A stretch of DNA of 64,000 bases, taken from positions 4,323,501 through 4,387,500 of the forward strand of contig NZ_CP159253.1 of NCBI RefSeq assembly GCF_040438645.1, read 5' to 3'. Both the position numbers and the translations under genes were made by a program. Positions within the stretch are counted from its first letter, which is position 1. Every line of letters begins with the position of its first letter. This document shows positions 32,668-40,415 of the stretch, piece by piece. The notes under the pieces are model-generated. The model had not been told where the DNA came from and searched no databases. It saw only the letters and a program-made list of their open reading frames with translations. Source of the stretch: Mesorhizobium sp. WSM2240. GTDB lineage: Bacteria; Pseudomonadota; Alphaproteobacteria; Rhizobiales; Rhizobiaceae.

Positions 32668-34942
32668 CAAATTTTCTCCTTGGCGCCGGCTTGCGAGACT
32701 CCCTCCCCCTTGCGGGGAGGGTGGCCCGGAGGGCCGGGTGGGGGTGGCGCAGAACCGAACGCTTGGTCTCCCTCGGTCGCCTTCGGCGCCCTCCTCCCCG
32801 CAAAGGGGAGGAGGGCGTGTTCTTTGTCACCATCAGCGCATCGGCGATCCAGGCGCCCCGGCGCTCGCCACAGACGATCAGCGGGTTGATGTCGAGTTCC
32901 TCGATGCTGTCGGCGTTGTCCGCCACGAAGGCGGCAATGCTCAGAATCGCGTTGATTGCCGCATCGAGATCGGCCTTCGGCCGGCCGCGATAACCATCGA
33001 GCAACGGAAACAGTTTTAGCCCGCACAGCTCCGTTTCGATCTCGTCACGTGTTGCAGGTAGCATCAGCGTGGCTGAGTCCTTCAGCAGTTCGACCAGCAC
33101 GCCGCCCGTGCCGAGTGTCATCACCGGCCCGAACAGCGGATCGCGCGTGAAGCCGACAATGAGTTCGGCGACGCCGCCCTGCACCATCCGCTCGACATAA
33201 AGGCCGGTTCCGAGCGGCAACAGCGCCACGGCAGCCGCCTGTACCTCTTCGGCAGATTTCAAATTGAGCCTGACCGCGCCAAACTCGCTCTTGTGGGCAA
33301 CGCCCAGAGCCTTCAGCGCCACCGGAAAACCAAGTTGCTCGGCGGCGGCGACGGCATCGTCGGGGTTGGATGCGCGGCGGCCAGCCGGGACGGGCAGGTT
33401 TGCCTTGGCAAGCAAGGCTTTCGCCTCGGCCTCGTCCAGCGCCAAGGAACTCCCCACCGGCTCGGGCTCTGCCCGAGTCGCCTCACCCCACGAGGGAGAG
33501 ATGGCGGGCGCAGCGAACGAGTGAGAGTTCCATGCACCTAAAGACGCCGCCATCGGACGCTTCCACGCCTCACCGACAAACGCCGCCGCTTCGATGGCGT
33601 CCATCGCCTCTTCTATCCCGTAAAGGGGCACGATGCCGCGCCTCATCAGGTCGGCGCAATATTCCTCCGGCAGGTTCTCGGGCAGTGAGGCGAGGATGCC
33701 CCCCTTGGCGTCGTTGGTCTTCAGCGCGGCCTCGAAGGCGCGCAGCGTCGCCCACCAGTCGTCGTCCGAGCAGCGGTCCTTGCGCGGGAAGTCGATGACG
33801 AGAACGTTGAAGTCGTAGCCGCCGGAGACCATCGCCGTGAAAGTCGCGGTCATCGCCGGCTCGTTGTTCCAGATGAAGGTGTGGTAGTCGAGCGGGTTGG
33901 CAACAGCCACCAGAGGCCCCAGCGTTGCCTTGACGCGCTTCCAGTGCTCCTCAGTCACGGTCGGGAAGTGGACCTTGCGGCCCTCGGCGCTGTCGGCCAT
34001 CACCGAGGCCTCGCCGCCCGAGCAGCTCATCGAGGAGATGGCGTAGCCGTCGAGCGGCCCCGCCGCGTGCATAAGCTTGAGCGCTTCAAGAAAAGACTGG
34101 ATCGAATTGACACGCGGGATGCCGAGGCGCCTGAGGAACGCGTCAGACGCCGCATCGGATCCGGCAAGCGAAGCGGTATGCGAAACGGTCGCCTTGCGCG
34201 CCTGTTCGGAGCGGCCGACCTTCATCGCCACGACCGGTTTGCCGAGCTCGCGGGCGCGCGCTGCCAGCCGCTCGAAGCCGGCGACTGAATCGAAGCCCTC
34301 TATGTGGAGACCGAGCGCGGAGACGCGGTCGTCCTCGATCAGGCCGAGGGCCATCTCTGAGAGGCCCGTCTGCGCCTGGTTGCCCGCTGTCATCATGAAG
34401 GCGACCGGCAGGCCGCGCTTCTGCATGGTCATGTTGATGGCGATGTTCGACGACTGTGTGATGATCGCAACGCCACGCTCTCCGGCCGTCAGGCGCTCGC
34501 CGCCATGCTGGTCGGGCCACAGCAGCGCGCCGTCGGCATAGTTGATGAGGCCGTAGCAGTTCGGCCCGATGATCGGCATGTCGCCGGCTGCCTCGACCAG
34601 CTCGCGCTGCAGCCGCTCGCCGTCCTCGTCGTAGTCGCCCGTCTCCAGGAACCCCGACGCGAAGCAGATCGCGCCGCCCGCTCCCTTCTCGCGCAGTGCC
34701 TTGACCATTTCGACGGTGAGGTGGCGATTGACGCCGATGAAGGTGGCGTCCGGCGCGCCGGGCAGGTCGGCGACGGTCCTGTAGGCCTTGACCCCTTCGA
34801 CAGTGTCCTTGGTCGGATGCACCGGCCAGATGTCGCCGACAAACCCCATCTTCAGCGACTGCTTCACCACGCTCGTGCCGAACGCTCCGCCGCCGATGAC
34901 GGCAATGGATTTCGGGCGCAGCATGCGTTCGAGTTTATGCAT
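32276..34942 (-). CDS. ADP-forming acyl-CoA synthetase (ATP-grasp), C-terminally extended by a repeat
   Basis: The frame encodes 888 residues. Residues 1-460 form the CoA-binding and CoA-ligase domains of NDP-forming acyl-CoA synthetases (KSIAVIGGGAFGTSVVKQ, GPNCYGLINY, and the active-site His region in KATVSHTASLAGSD). Residues 500-705 form the ATP-grasp domain (FPVALKALGVAHKSEFGAVRLNL, GVAELIVGFTRDPLFGPVMTLGTGGVLVE, LDINPLIVCG). Family proteins end shortly after such a segment (here ALMVT near 706). Beyond that the frame enters a palindromic repeat at 32818 and then runs out of frame through the first 392 bp of caiD to a stop at 32276. Residues 472-498 also look repeat-derived. The likely substrate is gamma-butyrobetaine or carnitine, from the operon context. 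Confidence 0.88.
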   Translation of the reverse strand: MHKLERMLRPKSIAVIGGGAFGTSVVKQSLKMGFVGDIWPVHPTKDTVEGVKAYRTVADLPGAPDATFIGVNRHLTVEMVKALREKGAGGAICFASGFLETGDYDEDGERLQRELVEAAGDMPIIGPNCYGLINYADGALLWPDQHGGERLTAGERGVAIITQSSNIAINMTMQKRGLPVAFMMTAGNQAQTGLSEMALGLIEDDRVSALGLHIEGFDSVAGFERLAARARELGKPVVAMKVGRSEQARKATVSHTASLAGSDAASDAFLRRLGIPRVNSIQSFLEALKLMHAAGPLDGYAISSMSCSGGEASVMADSAEGRKVHFPTVTEEHWKRVKATLGPLVAVANPLDYHTFIWNNEPAMTATFTAMVSGGYDFNVLVIDFPRKDRCSDDDWWATLRAFEAALKTNDAKGGILASLPENLPEEYCADLMRRGIVPLYGIEEAMDAIEAAAFVGEAWKRPMAASLGAWNSHSFAAPAISPSWGEATRAEPEPVGSSLALDEAEAKALLAKANLPVPAGRRASNPDDAVAAAEQLGFPVALKALGVAHKSEFGAVRLNLKSAEEVQAAAVALLPLGTGLYVERMVQGGVAELIVGFTRDPLFGPVMTLGTGGVLVELLKDSATLMLPATRDEIETELCGLKLFPLLDGYRGRPKADLDAAINAILSIAAFVADNADSIEELDINPLIVCGERRGAWIADALMVTKNTPSSPLRGGGRRRRPRETKRSVLRHPHPALRATLPARGRESRKPAPRRKFDARSHHYPPRGRRLRSDPRSAKGQRHRPRNVAKARRDVPGLPRRSGTSRRHRENSGRQVLLRRLGSEGGSRRRCGRRRLRRRRFRRLAGTARHEQAGDCLRQRHGGRRRLRTRAVVRPDLRLGPFELRPA
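32700..32818. repeat. composite palindromic repeat between acyl-CoA synthetase and caiD
   Basis: One end is the hairpin CCCTCCCCCTTGCGGGGAGG (identical to the copy in xdhC), followed by GGCCCGGAGGGCC; the other end is the hairpin CCTCCCCGCAAAGGGGAGG. The two ends are related in inverted orientation. On the minus strand the element contains no stop codon in the synthetase frame, so it fuses the synthetase to 180 extra codons. Confidence 0.8.
33450..33529. repeat. probable palindromic repeat read in frame inside the acyl-CoA synthetase
   Basis: This stretch encodes residues about 472-498 in the linker between the ligase and ATP-grasp domains. It contains the hairpin CTCGGG-CTCTG-CCCGAG at 33461-33477 and the run CCTCACCCCACGAGGGAGAG, in the style of rhizobial intergenic repeats. 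The encoded segment SHSFAAPAISPSWGEATRAEPE has no counterpart that I know in the family. No second copy is in this window, so the repeat status is inferred. Confidence 0.45.
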
Positions 34943-34951
34943 GTTGGCCGT

Positions 34952-36115
34952 TCAGCCCCCAACCGCCCGCAGCAGCGCGCGCGAAATGATATGCCGCTGG
35001 ATCTCGCTCGTTCCTTCCCAGATCCGCTCCACCCGCGCGTCGCGCCAGATGCGCTCCAGCGGCAGATCGTCCATCAGGCCCATGCCGCCGTGGATCTGGA
35101 TCGCCTCGTCTGCGACGAAGGCCAGCATCTCCGTCGCCTTGAGCTTGGCCATCGCCATGTCTTGGTCGGTGACCGTGCCCTGGTCGTATTTCCAGCCGGC
35201 CTCGAACACCATCAGATCGGCGGCCTTCAGTTCGGTCGCCATGTCGGCGAGCTTGAACGAGACGCCTTGGAACTTGCCGATCTGCTGACCGAACTGTTCG
35301 CGCTGCGCGGCATATTCGATGGCGTGGCCGAGCGCCCGTTCGGCGCGGCCGAGGCAAGTCGCGGCAACCTGCAGCCGCGTCGCGCCGAGCCATGAATTGG
35401 CGACCTCGAAGCCCTTGTGGACCTCGCCGAGCACCTGTTCCTTGGGCAGGCGGCAATTGTCGAATTCGAGGATCGAATTGGTGTAGCCGCGATGCGAGAC
35501 GTTGCGGTAGCCGTCGCGCACCGTGAAACCCGGCGTGCCCTTGTCGACGAAAAATGCAGTGATCTTCTTGCGCTTGCCGCGCGGCGAATCCTCCTCGCCC
35601 GAGGCCATGAACACGATGGCGAAATCGGCGATGTCGGCGTGCGAGATAAAGTGCTTGGTGCCGTTGAGCACCCAGTCGTCCCTGTCCTGGACAGCCGTCG
35701 CCTTCATGCCGCGCAGATCGGAGCCGGCGCCCGGCTCGGTCATCGCCAGGCAGTCGGACTTTTCGCCGCGAATGCATGGGAACAGGTATTTCTCGCGCTG
35801 TTCCGGCGTGCCGGCCAGAAGAATGTTCGACGGCCGGGCCACGCAGGTCCAATGCAGCGCGTAATTCGCCCGGCCAAGCTCCTTCTCGTAGAGCAGCCAG
35901 GTCACCGTATCGAGCCCCGCGCCGCCGACATCTTCCGGCATGTTGGCTGCGTAGAGCCCGGCCTCGCTCGCCTTGGCCTTAAGCTCCTCAATCAGTTCGC
36001 GCCGAAGATGCCCGGTGCGCTCGACCTCCGCCTCATGCGGATAGAGCTCGTTCTCGACAAAGGCCCGGGTCGTATCGACGATCAGGCGCTGTTCTTCGGT
36101 AAGGCCGAAATTCAT
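34952..36115 (-). CDS. acyl-CoA dehydrogenase, candidate gamma-butyrobetainyl-CoA dehydrogenase
   Basis: The 387-residue product is a standard acyl-CoA dehydrogenase: FAD/substrate signature CLAMTEPGAGSDLRG near residue 125, EQFGQQIGKFQGVSFKLADM, QIHGGMGLMDDLPLERIWRDAR, and the C-terminal RIWEGTSEIQRHIISR that holds the position of the catalytic Glu in many members. The start is ATG 36115 with AGGTGA upstream; a GTG two codons earlier is possible. It sits between carnitine dehydrogenase and the acyl-CoA synthetase. By context it may oxidise gamma-butyrobetainyl-CoA to crotonobetainyl-CoA, the substrate of CaiD. The same role is known for the CaiA family in the reducing direction. Confidence 0.85.
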   Translation of the reverse strand: MNFGLTEEQRLIVDTTRAFVENELYPHEAEVERTGHLRRELIEELKAKASEAGLYAANMPEDVGGAGLDTVTWLLYEKELGRANYALHWTCVARPSNILLAGTPEQREKYLFPCIRGEKSDCLAMTEPGAGSDLRGMKATAVQDRDDWVLNGTKHFISHADIADFAIVFMASGEEDSPRGKRKKITAFFVDKGTPGFTVRDGYRNVSHRGYTNSILEFDNCRLPKEQVLGEVHKGFEVANSWLGATRLQVAATCLGRAERALGHAIEYAAQREQFGQQIGKFQGVSFKLADMATELKAADLMVFEAGWKYDQGTVTDQDMAMAKLKATEMLAFVADEAIQIHGGMGLMDDLPLERIWRDARVERIWEGTSEIQRHIISRALLRAVGG

Positions 36116-36152
36116 GTTCACATCACCTGTTGCAAGGCTGACCGTCTCTTTG

Positions 36153-36252
36153 TGCGTCCTTCGACAAGCTCAGGATGAGGCGGGTTGCGCCAACCCTCAA
36201 AAATGCGGGGCCAGCACCAACGGCCCTCATCCTGAGCTTGTTGAAGGACGCA
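36153..36252. repeat. inverted repeat between carnitine dehydrogenase and acyl-CoA dehydrogenase genes
   Basis: Left arm 36153-36179 and right arm 36226-36252 are reverse complements over 27 bp with one mismatch; their core is TTCGACAAGCTCAGGATGAG. The element is of the same kind as those at 5091-5370 and 50127-50299. It interrupts the otherwise tight operon and would form a long hairpin in the mRNA. Confidence 0.85.
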
Positions 36253-36270
36253 CAACCCAAGTTCACCGCA

Positions 36271-37335
36271 TCACCCCTTCTTCTTTCTCGGTTTGCCCGC
36301 CTTCGCCTTCTCGGCGGCCTTCGAAACCGGCTTCTTTGCTGCCAGCTTGGACAGCCGCTTGGTGTAATCGTTGTGCAGCGCGCCGGCGCCCCAGCCCTTG
36401 CCCTTGTTCTGCTTGCCCAGCGCTTCCATTATCGCGACAAGATTGTCGTCGCGGATCTTTTCGAGCTCGCGGATCGACAGGCCGTGCGCCTGTTCATCGG
36501 ACTGCGTGGCGATCAGGTCGACCAGTTCGTCATTGAACTCCGGTACGTCCATCAGCTTGGTCCACGGCCATTTCAGGCAAGGCCCGAACTGAGCCATGAA
36601 GTGGCGCATGCCGGCCTCGCCTCCGGCGACGCGATAAACCTGGAACATGCCCATCTGCGCCCAACGAAGGCCGAAGGAGTAGCGCATGATGTCGTCGAGT
36701 TCCTCGACGGTGCAGATGCCGTCCTTGATCAGCCACAGCGCCTCGCGCCAAGCGGCTTCGAGCAGGCGGTCGCCGACGAATGCCTCGATCTCCTTACGGA
36801 TGACCACCGGCTTCATGCCGATCGAGGCATACATCTCCTTTGCGACCTCGATCGCTTCGGGCAGCGTGTCCTTGCCTCCAACGATTTCGACCAGCGGCAG
36901 GAGATAGACCGGATTGAACGGGTGGCCGACGACCAGCCGCTCCGGATGCTTCATGGCAGTCTGCATGTCGGACGGCTTGATGCCTGAGGTCGACGAACCG
37001 ACGATGGCGTTCGCCGGCGCGTGCGCGTCTATCTCCGCCAGCACCTTGTGCTTCAGGTCCAGCCGCTCGGGCACGCTTTCCTGGACGAAGTCTGCGTCCG
37101 CCACTGCTTCCGCGATGGTTCTGGCGAAGGTCAGCTTGCCTTCTTTGGGCAGGCCGCCGGGCAGCATCTGTTTGTAGGCGCGGCGTGCGCCCTTCATCAC
37201 CTCGCCGACCTTTCGCGACGCTTCTGGGTCGGGATCGAAGATCGAAACGTCGATGCCGTTGAGAAGCAGCCGCGCCACCCAGCCCGCGCCAATGACCCCG
37301 CCGCCAATGGCCGCGGCCTTGCTGATGATGCTCAT
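36271..37335 (-). CDS. lcdH: L-carnitine 3-dehydrogenase
   Basis: The 354-residue product is in the 3-hydroxyacyl-CoA dehydrogenase family and resembles carnitine dehydrogenase. The NAD-binding motif is AAIGGGVIGAGWVARLLLNGIDVSIFD; VQESVPERLDLKHKV, SSTSGIKPSDMQ and GHPFNPVYLLPLVEIVGG follow, and the C-terminal domain has EAFVGDRLLEAAWREALWL. It oxidises L-carnitine to 3-dehydrocarnitine with NAD. A Lys-rich tail (KKPVSKAAEKAKAGKPRKKKG) extends the C-terminus beyond the usual end. It overlaps the HD-domain gene by 4 bp and lies in one operon with the BKACE gene whose product uses 3-dehydrocarnitine. Confidence 0.92.
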   Translation of the reverse strand: MSIISKAAAIGGGVIGAGWVARLLLNGIDVSIFDPDPEASRKVGEVMKGARRAYKQMLPGGLPKEGKLTFARTIAEAVADADFVQESVPERLDLKHKVLAEIDAHAPANAIVGSSTSGIKPSDMQTAMKHPERLVVGHPFNPVYLLPLVEIVGGKDTLPEAIEVAKEMYASIGMKPVVIRKEIEAFVGDRLLEAAWREALWLIKDGICTVEELDDIMRYSFGLRWAQMGMFQVYRVAGGEAGMRHFMAQFGPCLKWPWTKLMDVPEFNDELVDLIATQSDEQAHGLSIRELEKIRDDNLVAIMEALGKQNKGKGWGAGALHNDYTKRLSKLAAKKPVSKAAEKAKAGKPRKKKG

Positions 37336-37955
37336 ACGGATGCTCTTTGCCTGGCCGTTTCGATGTTGATGAGGGCGACACGCTCACCCGCGCGGATGAC
37401 GGCGGGATCGTAGGCCTTTCGCGAAAACACTTCGGTCACGAACGGCCGGAAGAACTCGATCGGCAAGGTGTCGTAATCCGGATCGAAGCTCGACTGGTCC
37501 CAGCGCTCGCAGAACTGGTCGCAATCGTCGAAATAAAGGTGGCCGGCGAACCGGTCGCGGGCATGCGGATTGCCGCCGAGATGATGCGCGTAATAGAGGC
37601 GTTGGAAGTCGCCATGCTTTTCCACGACCCAGGTGCACTGCTCGCGCACGAAGGGCTTCAGGATCGCGGCTGCGTATTCGTCATGATTGTAGGGTGCGTA
37701 GATGTCGCCGATATCATGCAGCAACGCGCAGGCGATCCAGTCTGAATCGGCCCCGTCGCGCCAGGCACGGGTCGCCGCCTGCAGCGAATGGCCGAGCCGC
37801 GTGATCTTGTAGCCGGAAAGTCCCTCGTCGAGTTGCACGAGGGCGTCGAGCAGCCGATCGCCGGTTTTCGCGGCGTACTCGATTTCATGCTCTGTCAGGA
37901 AAGCATAATCTTCCTTGTCGCCGTCCTTCATCGCCGTGAATTTGACGGTCTTCAT
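37332..37955 (-). CDS. HD-domain protein with diiron-oxygenase-like ligand set
   Basis: The 207-residue product has an HD domain: H56 in LGHSLQAATRAW, H80-D81 in CALLHDIGD, H91 in YNHDEYAAAILKPF, H114 in VVEKHGDFQ and D153 in FCERWDQSSFDPDYDTLP. This H-HD-H-H-D set is that of HD-domain diiron enzymes, and the HSLQAA and LLHDIGD contexts recall the oxygenases PhnZ, TmpB and myo-inositol oxygenase more than phosphohydrolases. The gene is embedded, with a 4-bp overlap, between carnitine dehydrogenase and BKACE, so it probably acts on a trimethylammonium compound such as carnitine, butyrobetaine or a related precursor. The reaction is unknown; a hydrolase or a carnitine-sensing role is possible too. 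Confidence 0.8.
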   Translation of the reverse strand: MKTVKFTAMKDGDKEDYAFLTEHEIEYAAKTGDRLLDALVQLDEGLSGYKITRLGHSLQAATRAWRDGADSDWIACALLHDIGDIYAPYNHDEYAAAILKPFVREQCTWVVEKHGDFQRLYYAHHLGGNPHARDRFAGHLYFDDCDQFCERWDQSSFDPDYDTLPIEFFRPFVTEVFSRKAYDPAVIRAGERVALINIETARQRASV

Positions 37956-37969
37956 CGGAGCTCTCCGCC

Positions 37970-38875
37970 CTACCAGCGCTTCTTGAGTTTCATCTTCTTG
38001 CGCACGTCCTCCGCGCTCATGATGCGCGATCCCATGTTTTCGGCGACTTTCACCGCACGCTCGACCAGCGCGCCGTTGGTTGCCAGAACGCCCTTGTCGA
38101 GCCAGATATTGTCTTCGAGGCCTACGCGGATGTTGCCGCCGGCAGCCAACGCCACCGCAGTGTAGGGCAACTGGTTGCGACCGATCGAGAAGGCCGAAAA
38201 GATCCAGTCGGACGGCAGGTTCGCGGTAAGCGCGTTCAGCGTGGCGAGGTCATCCGGCGCACCCCACGGAATGCCCATGCAGAGCTGCACCATGACCGGA
38301 TCATCGAGCAGGCCCTGGCCGTGCAGCCATTTGGCCAGGAGCAGGTGGCCGGTGTCGAAGATCTCGACCTCCGGCTTCACGCCGGCCGCCTGTATCTGCG
38401 CTGCCATCGCCTTCAGCATCGGCGGCGTGTTGGTCATGACATAGTCCTGCTCGCCGAAATTCATCGTGCCGCAGTCGAGCGTGCAGATTTCGGGCAGGAG
38501 CTTGGTGACATGGGCCAGCCGCTCGGTCGCGCCGACCATGTCAGTGCCGGCAGGTGATGGCGGCAGCGGCTGCTCGGGGCTGCCCAGCGTCAGGTCGCCG
38601 CCCATGCCGGCGGTGAAGTTGATGACCATATCGACGCCCGACTGCTTGATTAGGTTCAGCACCTCCTCGTAGAGCGCGACGTCGCGTGCGCCCTTGCCGG
38701 TCTGGGGATTGCGCACATGGATATGGGCGATCGCCGCGCCTGCATTTGCGGCTTCGATCGACGCATCGGCGATCTGCCGCGGCGTGACCGGCACCTTATC
38801 CGAGCGGCCGGTCGTGTCACCGGAACCGGTGACGGCGCAGGTGATGAATACGTCGCGGCTCGGGTTCAGACCCAT
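37970..38875 (-). CDS. beta-keto acid cleavage enzyme (BKACE), 3-dehydrocarnitine type
   Basis: The 301-residue product belongs to the BKACE (DUF849) family. It has the N-terminal VFITCAVTGSGDTTGRSDKVPVTPRQIADASIEAANAGAAIAHIHVR in which H51 and H53 are zinc ligands, LDCGTMNFG, EIFDTGHLLLAKW, and IRVGLEDNIWLDKG whose Glu completes the metal site. BKACE enzymes join a beta-keto acid to acetyl-CoA, giving acetoacetate and a new CoA ester; the carnitine-linked member converts 3-dehydrocarnitine to betainyl-CoA and acetoacetate. The downstream carnitine dehydrogenase and the divergent CdhR-like regulator support that substrate. It is the first gene of the operon. Confidence 0.92.
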   Translation of the reverse strand: MGLNPSRDVFITCAVTGSGDTTGRSDKVPVTPRQIADASIEAANAGAAIAHIHVRNPQTGKGARDVALYEEVLNLIKQSGVDMVINFTAGMGGDLTLGSPEQPLPPSPAGTDMVGATERLAHVTKLLPEICTLDCGTMNFGEQDYVMTNTPPMLKAMAAQIQAAGVKPEVEIFDTGHLLLAKWLHGQGLLDDPVMVQLCMGIPWGAPDDLATLNALTANLPSDWIFSAFSIGRNQLPYTAVALAAGGNIRVGLEDNIWLDKGVLATNGALVERAVKVAENMGSRIMSAEDVRKKMKLKKRW

Positions 38876-38988
38876 GGAAGCTCCTCCTCGATCTTCTTTA
38901 CGCGCAATCGCCGCAAGGGCCGATGCTGCTTAGCTGACGCGATCATGACCGACTTGCGAAAAGCTGTTTTACATTTTACGAAGCCTGC

Positions 38989-39969
38989 ATGACCAAAGAC
39001 GAAAACCCGTCGATCTTTTCGCCCGAGCGTACAACGCTCAAGGTGACTTTCCTGGTCCTCTCGGGCTCTTCGATCATGTGCGTCGCCTCGGCCGTCGATC
39101 CGCTGCGCGCCGCCAACCGCATTTGCGGCGAAACGCTCTTCGACTGGAAGATCGTATCCGCCGATGGCGAGGCGCCAGTCACCACCTCCGGGCTTCCGGT
39201 CGCCGTCAGCGACCGCTTCGACCCGGCTGAAAAGACCGACGTGCTGATCGTCGTCGGCGGCTTCGGCTCCAGAACCGAGGGCGGTCAGAAACTGGTGTCG
39301 GGCATCCGTCGGACGGCGCGCGCCGCCCGCGCCTGCGGCGGCGTCGAGGCCGGCACGTGGCTGCTCGCCCGCGCCGGCCTGCTGGAAGGCCGCGCCGCAA
39401 CGACCCATTGGGAAGACATGGAGGATTTTGCCGCCGCCTTTCCCGGCGCGGATGTGCGACCGGATCGCTATGTCATTGACGGCCCCGTCTTCACGACTGG
39501 CGGCGCATCGCCGACCTTCGACCTCATGCTGCATCTCGTCCGCACCCGGCTTGGCATGGCGGTGGCGCTCGATGTGGCGAGCGTCTTCATCTACGACCAG
39601 GCGCGCGCCGCGACTGACGCGCAGCCGCTCGTCTCGCTCGGCCGGCTCGACGGATACGACCCGCGGCTGGCGCAGGCGATAAGGCTGATGGAATCGCATG
39701 TCGACCGCCCCCTGACGATCGCGGCAATCGCCCGGCGCGTCGGCGTCACCGCCCGCACGCTGGAGAGTGTCTTCGGCAGATCCATCGGCGAAACGCCCGG
39801 CGCATACTATCTCAGGCTGCGCCTCAACGCCGCCCGCCGGCTGGTGCTCGACACGCGGTTGGCTATGGCCGATATCGCCGAGCGCAGCGGCTTTTCAAGC
39901 GCCGCCGGCTTCTCGCGGGCGTTTTCGAAGAGCTTCGGCGAAGCGCCCGCCAGAATGCGGCGCGGCTGA
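38989..39969 (+). CDS. cdhR: GlxA-family AraC-type regulator, CdhR-like
   Basis: The 326-residue product has an N-terminal DJ-1/PfpI-like domain (residues 15-200; VTFLVLSGSSIMCVASAVDPLRAANR, VLIVVGGF, GVEAGTWLLARAGLLEGRAATTHWEDME) and a C-terminal AraC HTH (residues 225-326; PLTIAAIARRVGVTARTLESVFGRSIGETPGAYYLRLRL and MADIAERSGFSSAAGFSRAFSKSFG). The catalytic Cys of DJ-1 proteases is not in its usual nucleophile elbow. The family includes CdhR, the carnitine-responsive activator of carnitine dehydrogenase genes. It is divergent from the carnitine operon with 113 bp between, where the operator would lie. Confidence 0.88.
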   Translation: MTKDENPSIFSPERTTLKVTFLVLSGSSIMCVASAVDPLRAANRICGETLFDWKIVSADGEAPVTTSGLPVAVSDRFDPAEKTDVLIVVGGFGSRTEGGQKLVSGIRRTARAARACGGVEAGTWLLARAGLLEGRAATTHWEDMEDFAAAFPGADVRPDRYVIDGPVFTTGGASPTFDLMLHLVRTRLGMAVALDVASVFIYDQARAATDAQPLVSLGRLDGYDPRLAQAIRLMESHVDRPLTIAAIARRVGVTARTLESVFGRSIGETPGAYYLRLRLNAARRLVLDTRLAMADIAERSGFSSAAGFSRAFSKSFGEAPARMRRG

Positions 39970-40039
39970 CAGCCGTATTGTGTGGGGACCTGCCAAGGCC
40001 GGCTGTCGGATCTGACTCCGTGCGCCTCGACACTATGAA

Positions 40040-40282
40040 CTACGCGCGTCGCCGCTCCGGCTCACCTTCGATCATTTCGCGCATCGTCGCGGCCAGCCTC
40101 CTTTCGAACCGGCGCGCCACGGCGGCATCCCATTCGGGCGCTTCGCGACCTTCGCCAGTCGGGGCAGGCATCGCCAGCAGCCGGTCGACGATGGAAGCCT
40201 GATCCTGGACCTGATCGAGCAGCGCACCGATCTGCGCGTCGAAACCGCTGCCCGGATGTGCGTTTTGCCAGTTCTTTTCCAT
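40040..40282 (-). CDS. small hypothetical protein upstream of nothing recognised
   Basis: The 80-residue frame from ATG 40282 (MEKNWQNAHPGSGFDAQIGALLDQVQDQASIVDRLLAMP) looks helical and ends with an Arg/Glu-rich helix (RRFERRLAATMREMIEGEPERRR). Codon use is like that of neighbouring genes. I do not recognise the family. It lies in the same direction as xylAB, 130 bp beyond xylA, so it may be the last gene of that transcript. Confidence 0.4.
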   Translation of the reverse strand: MEKNWQNAHPGSGFDAQIGALLDQVQDQASIVDRLLAMPAPTGEGREAPEWDAAVARRFERRLAATMREMIEGEPERRRA

Positions 40283-40374
40283 GCCCGAAAGCATAGCGGT
40301 GTTGCATGACGGTCAGAAGGCAAGGACGTGACGGGAATGCGACGATGTCCGCGCTCATGGTTTAAGCCCTGCCG

Positions 40375-40407
40375 CCGGCGGAGAAAATTTTTGCCCGCCG
40401 GCGTGCG
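40375..40407 (-). terminator. GC-rich hairpin after xylA
   Basis: Just past the xylA stop the minus strand reads CGCCGGCGG, about 13 AT-rich bases, then CCGCCGGCG, a perfect 9-bp stem. There is no T tract after it. It may stabilise or end the xylAB transcript. Confidence 0.4.
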
Positions 40408-40415
40408 GCCGGGCG

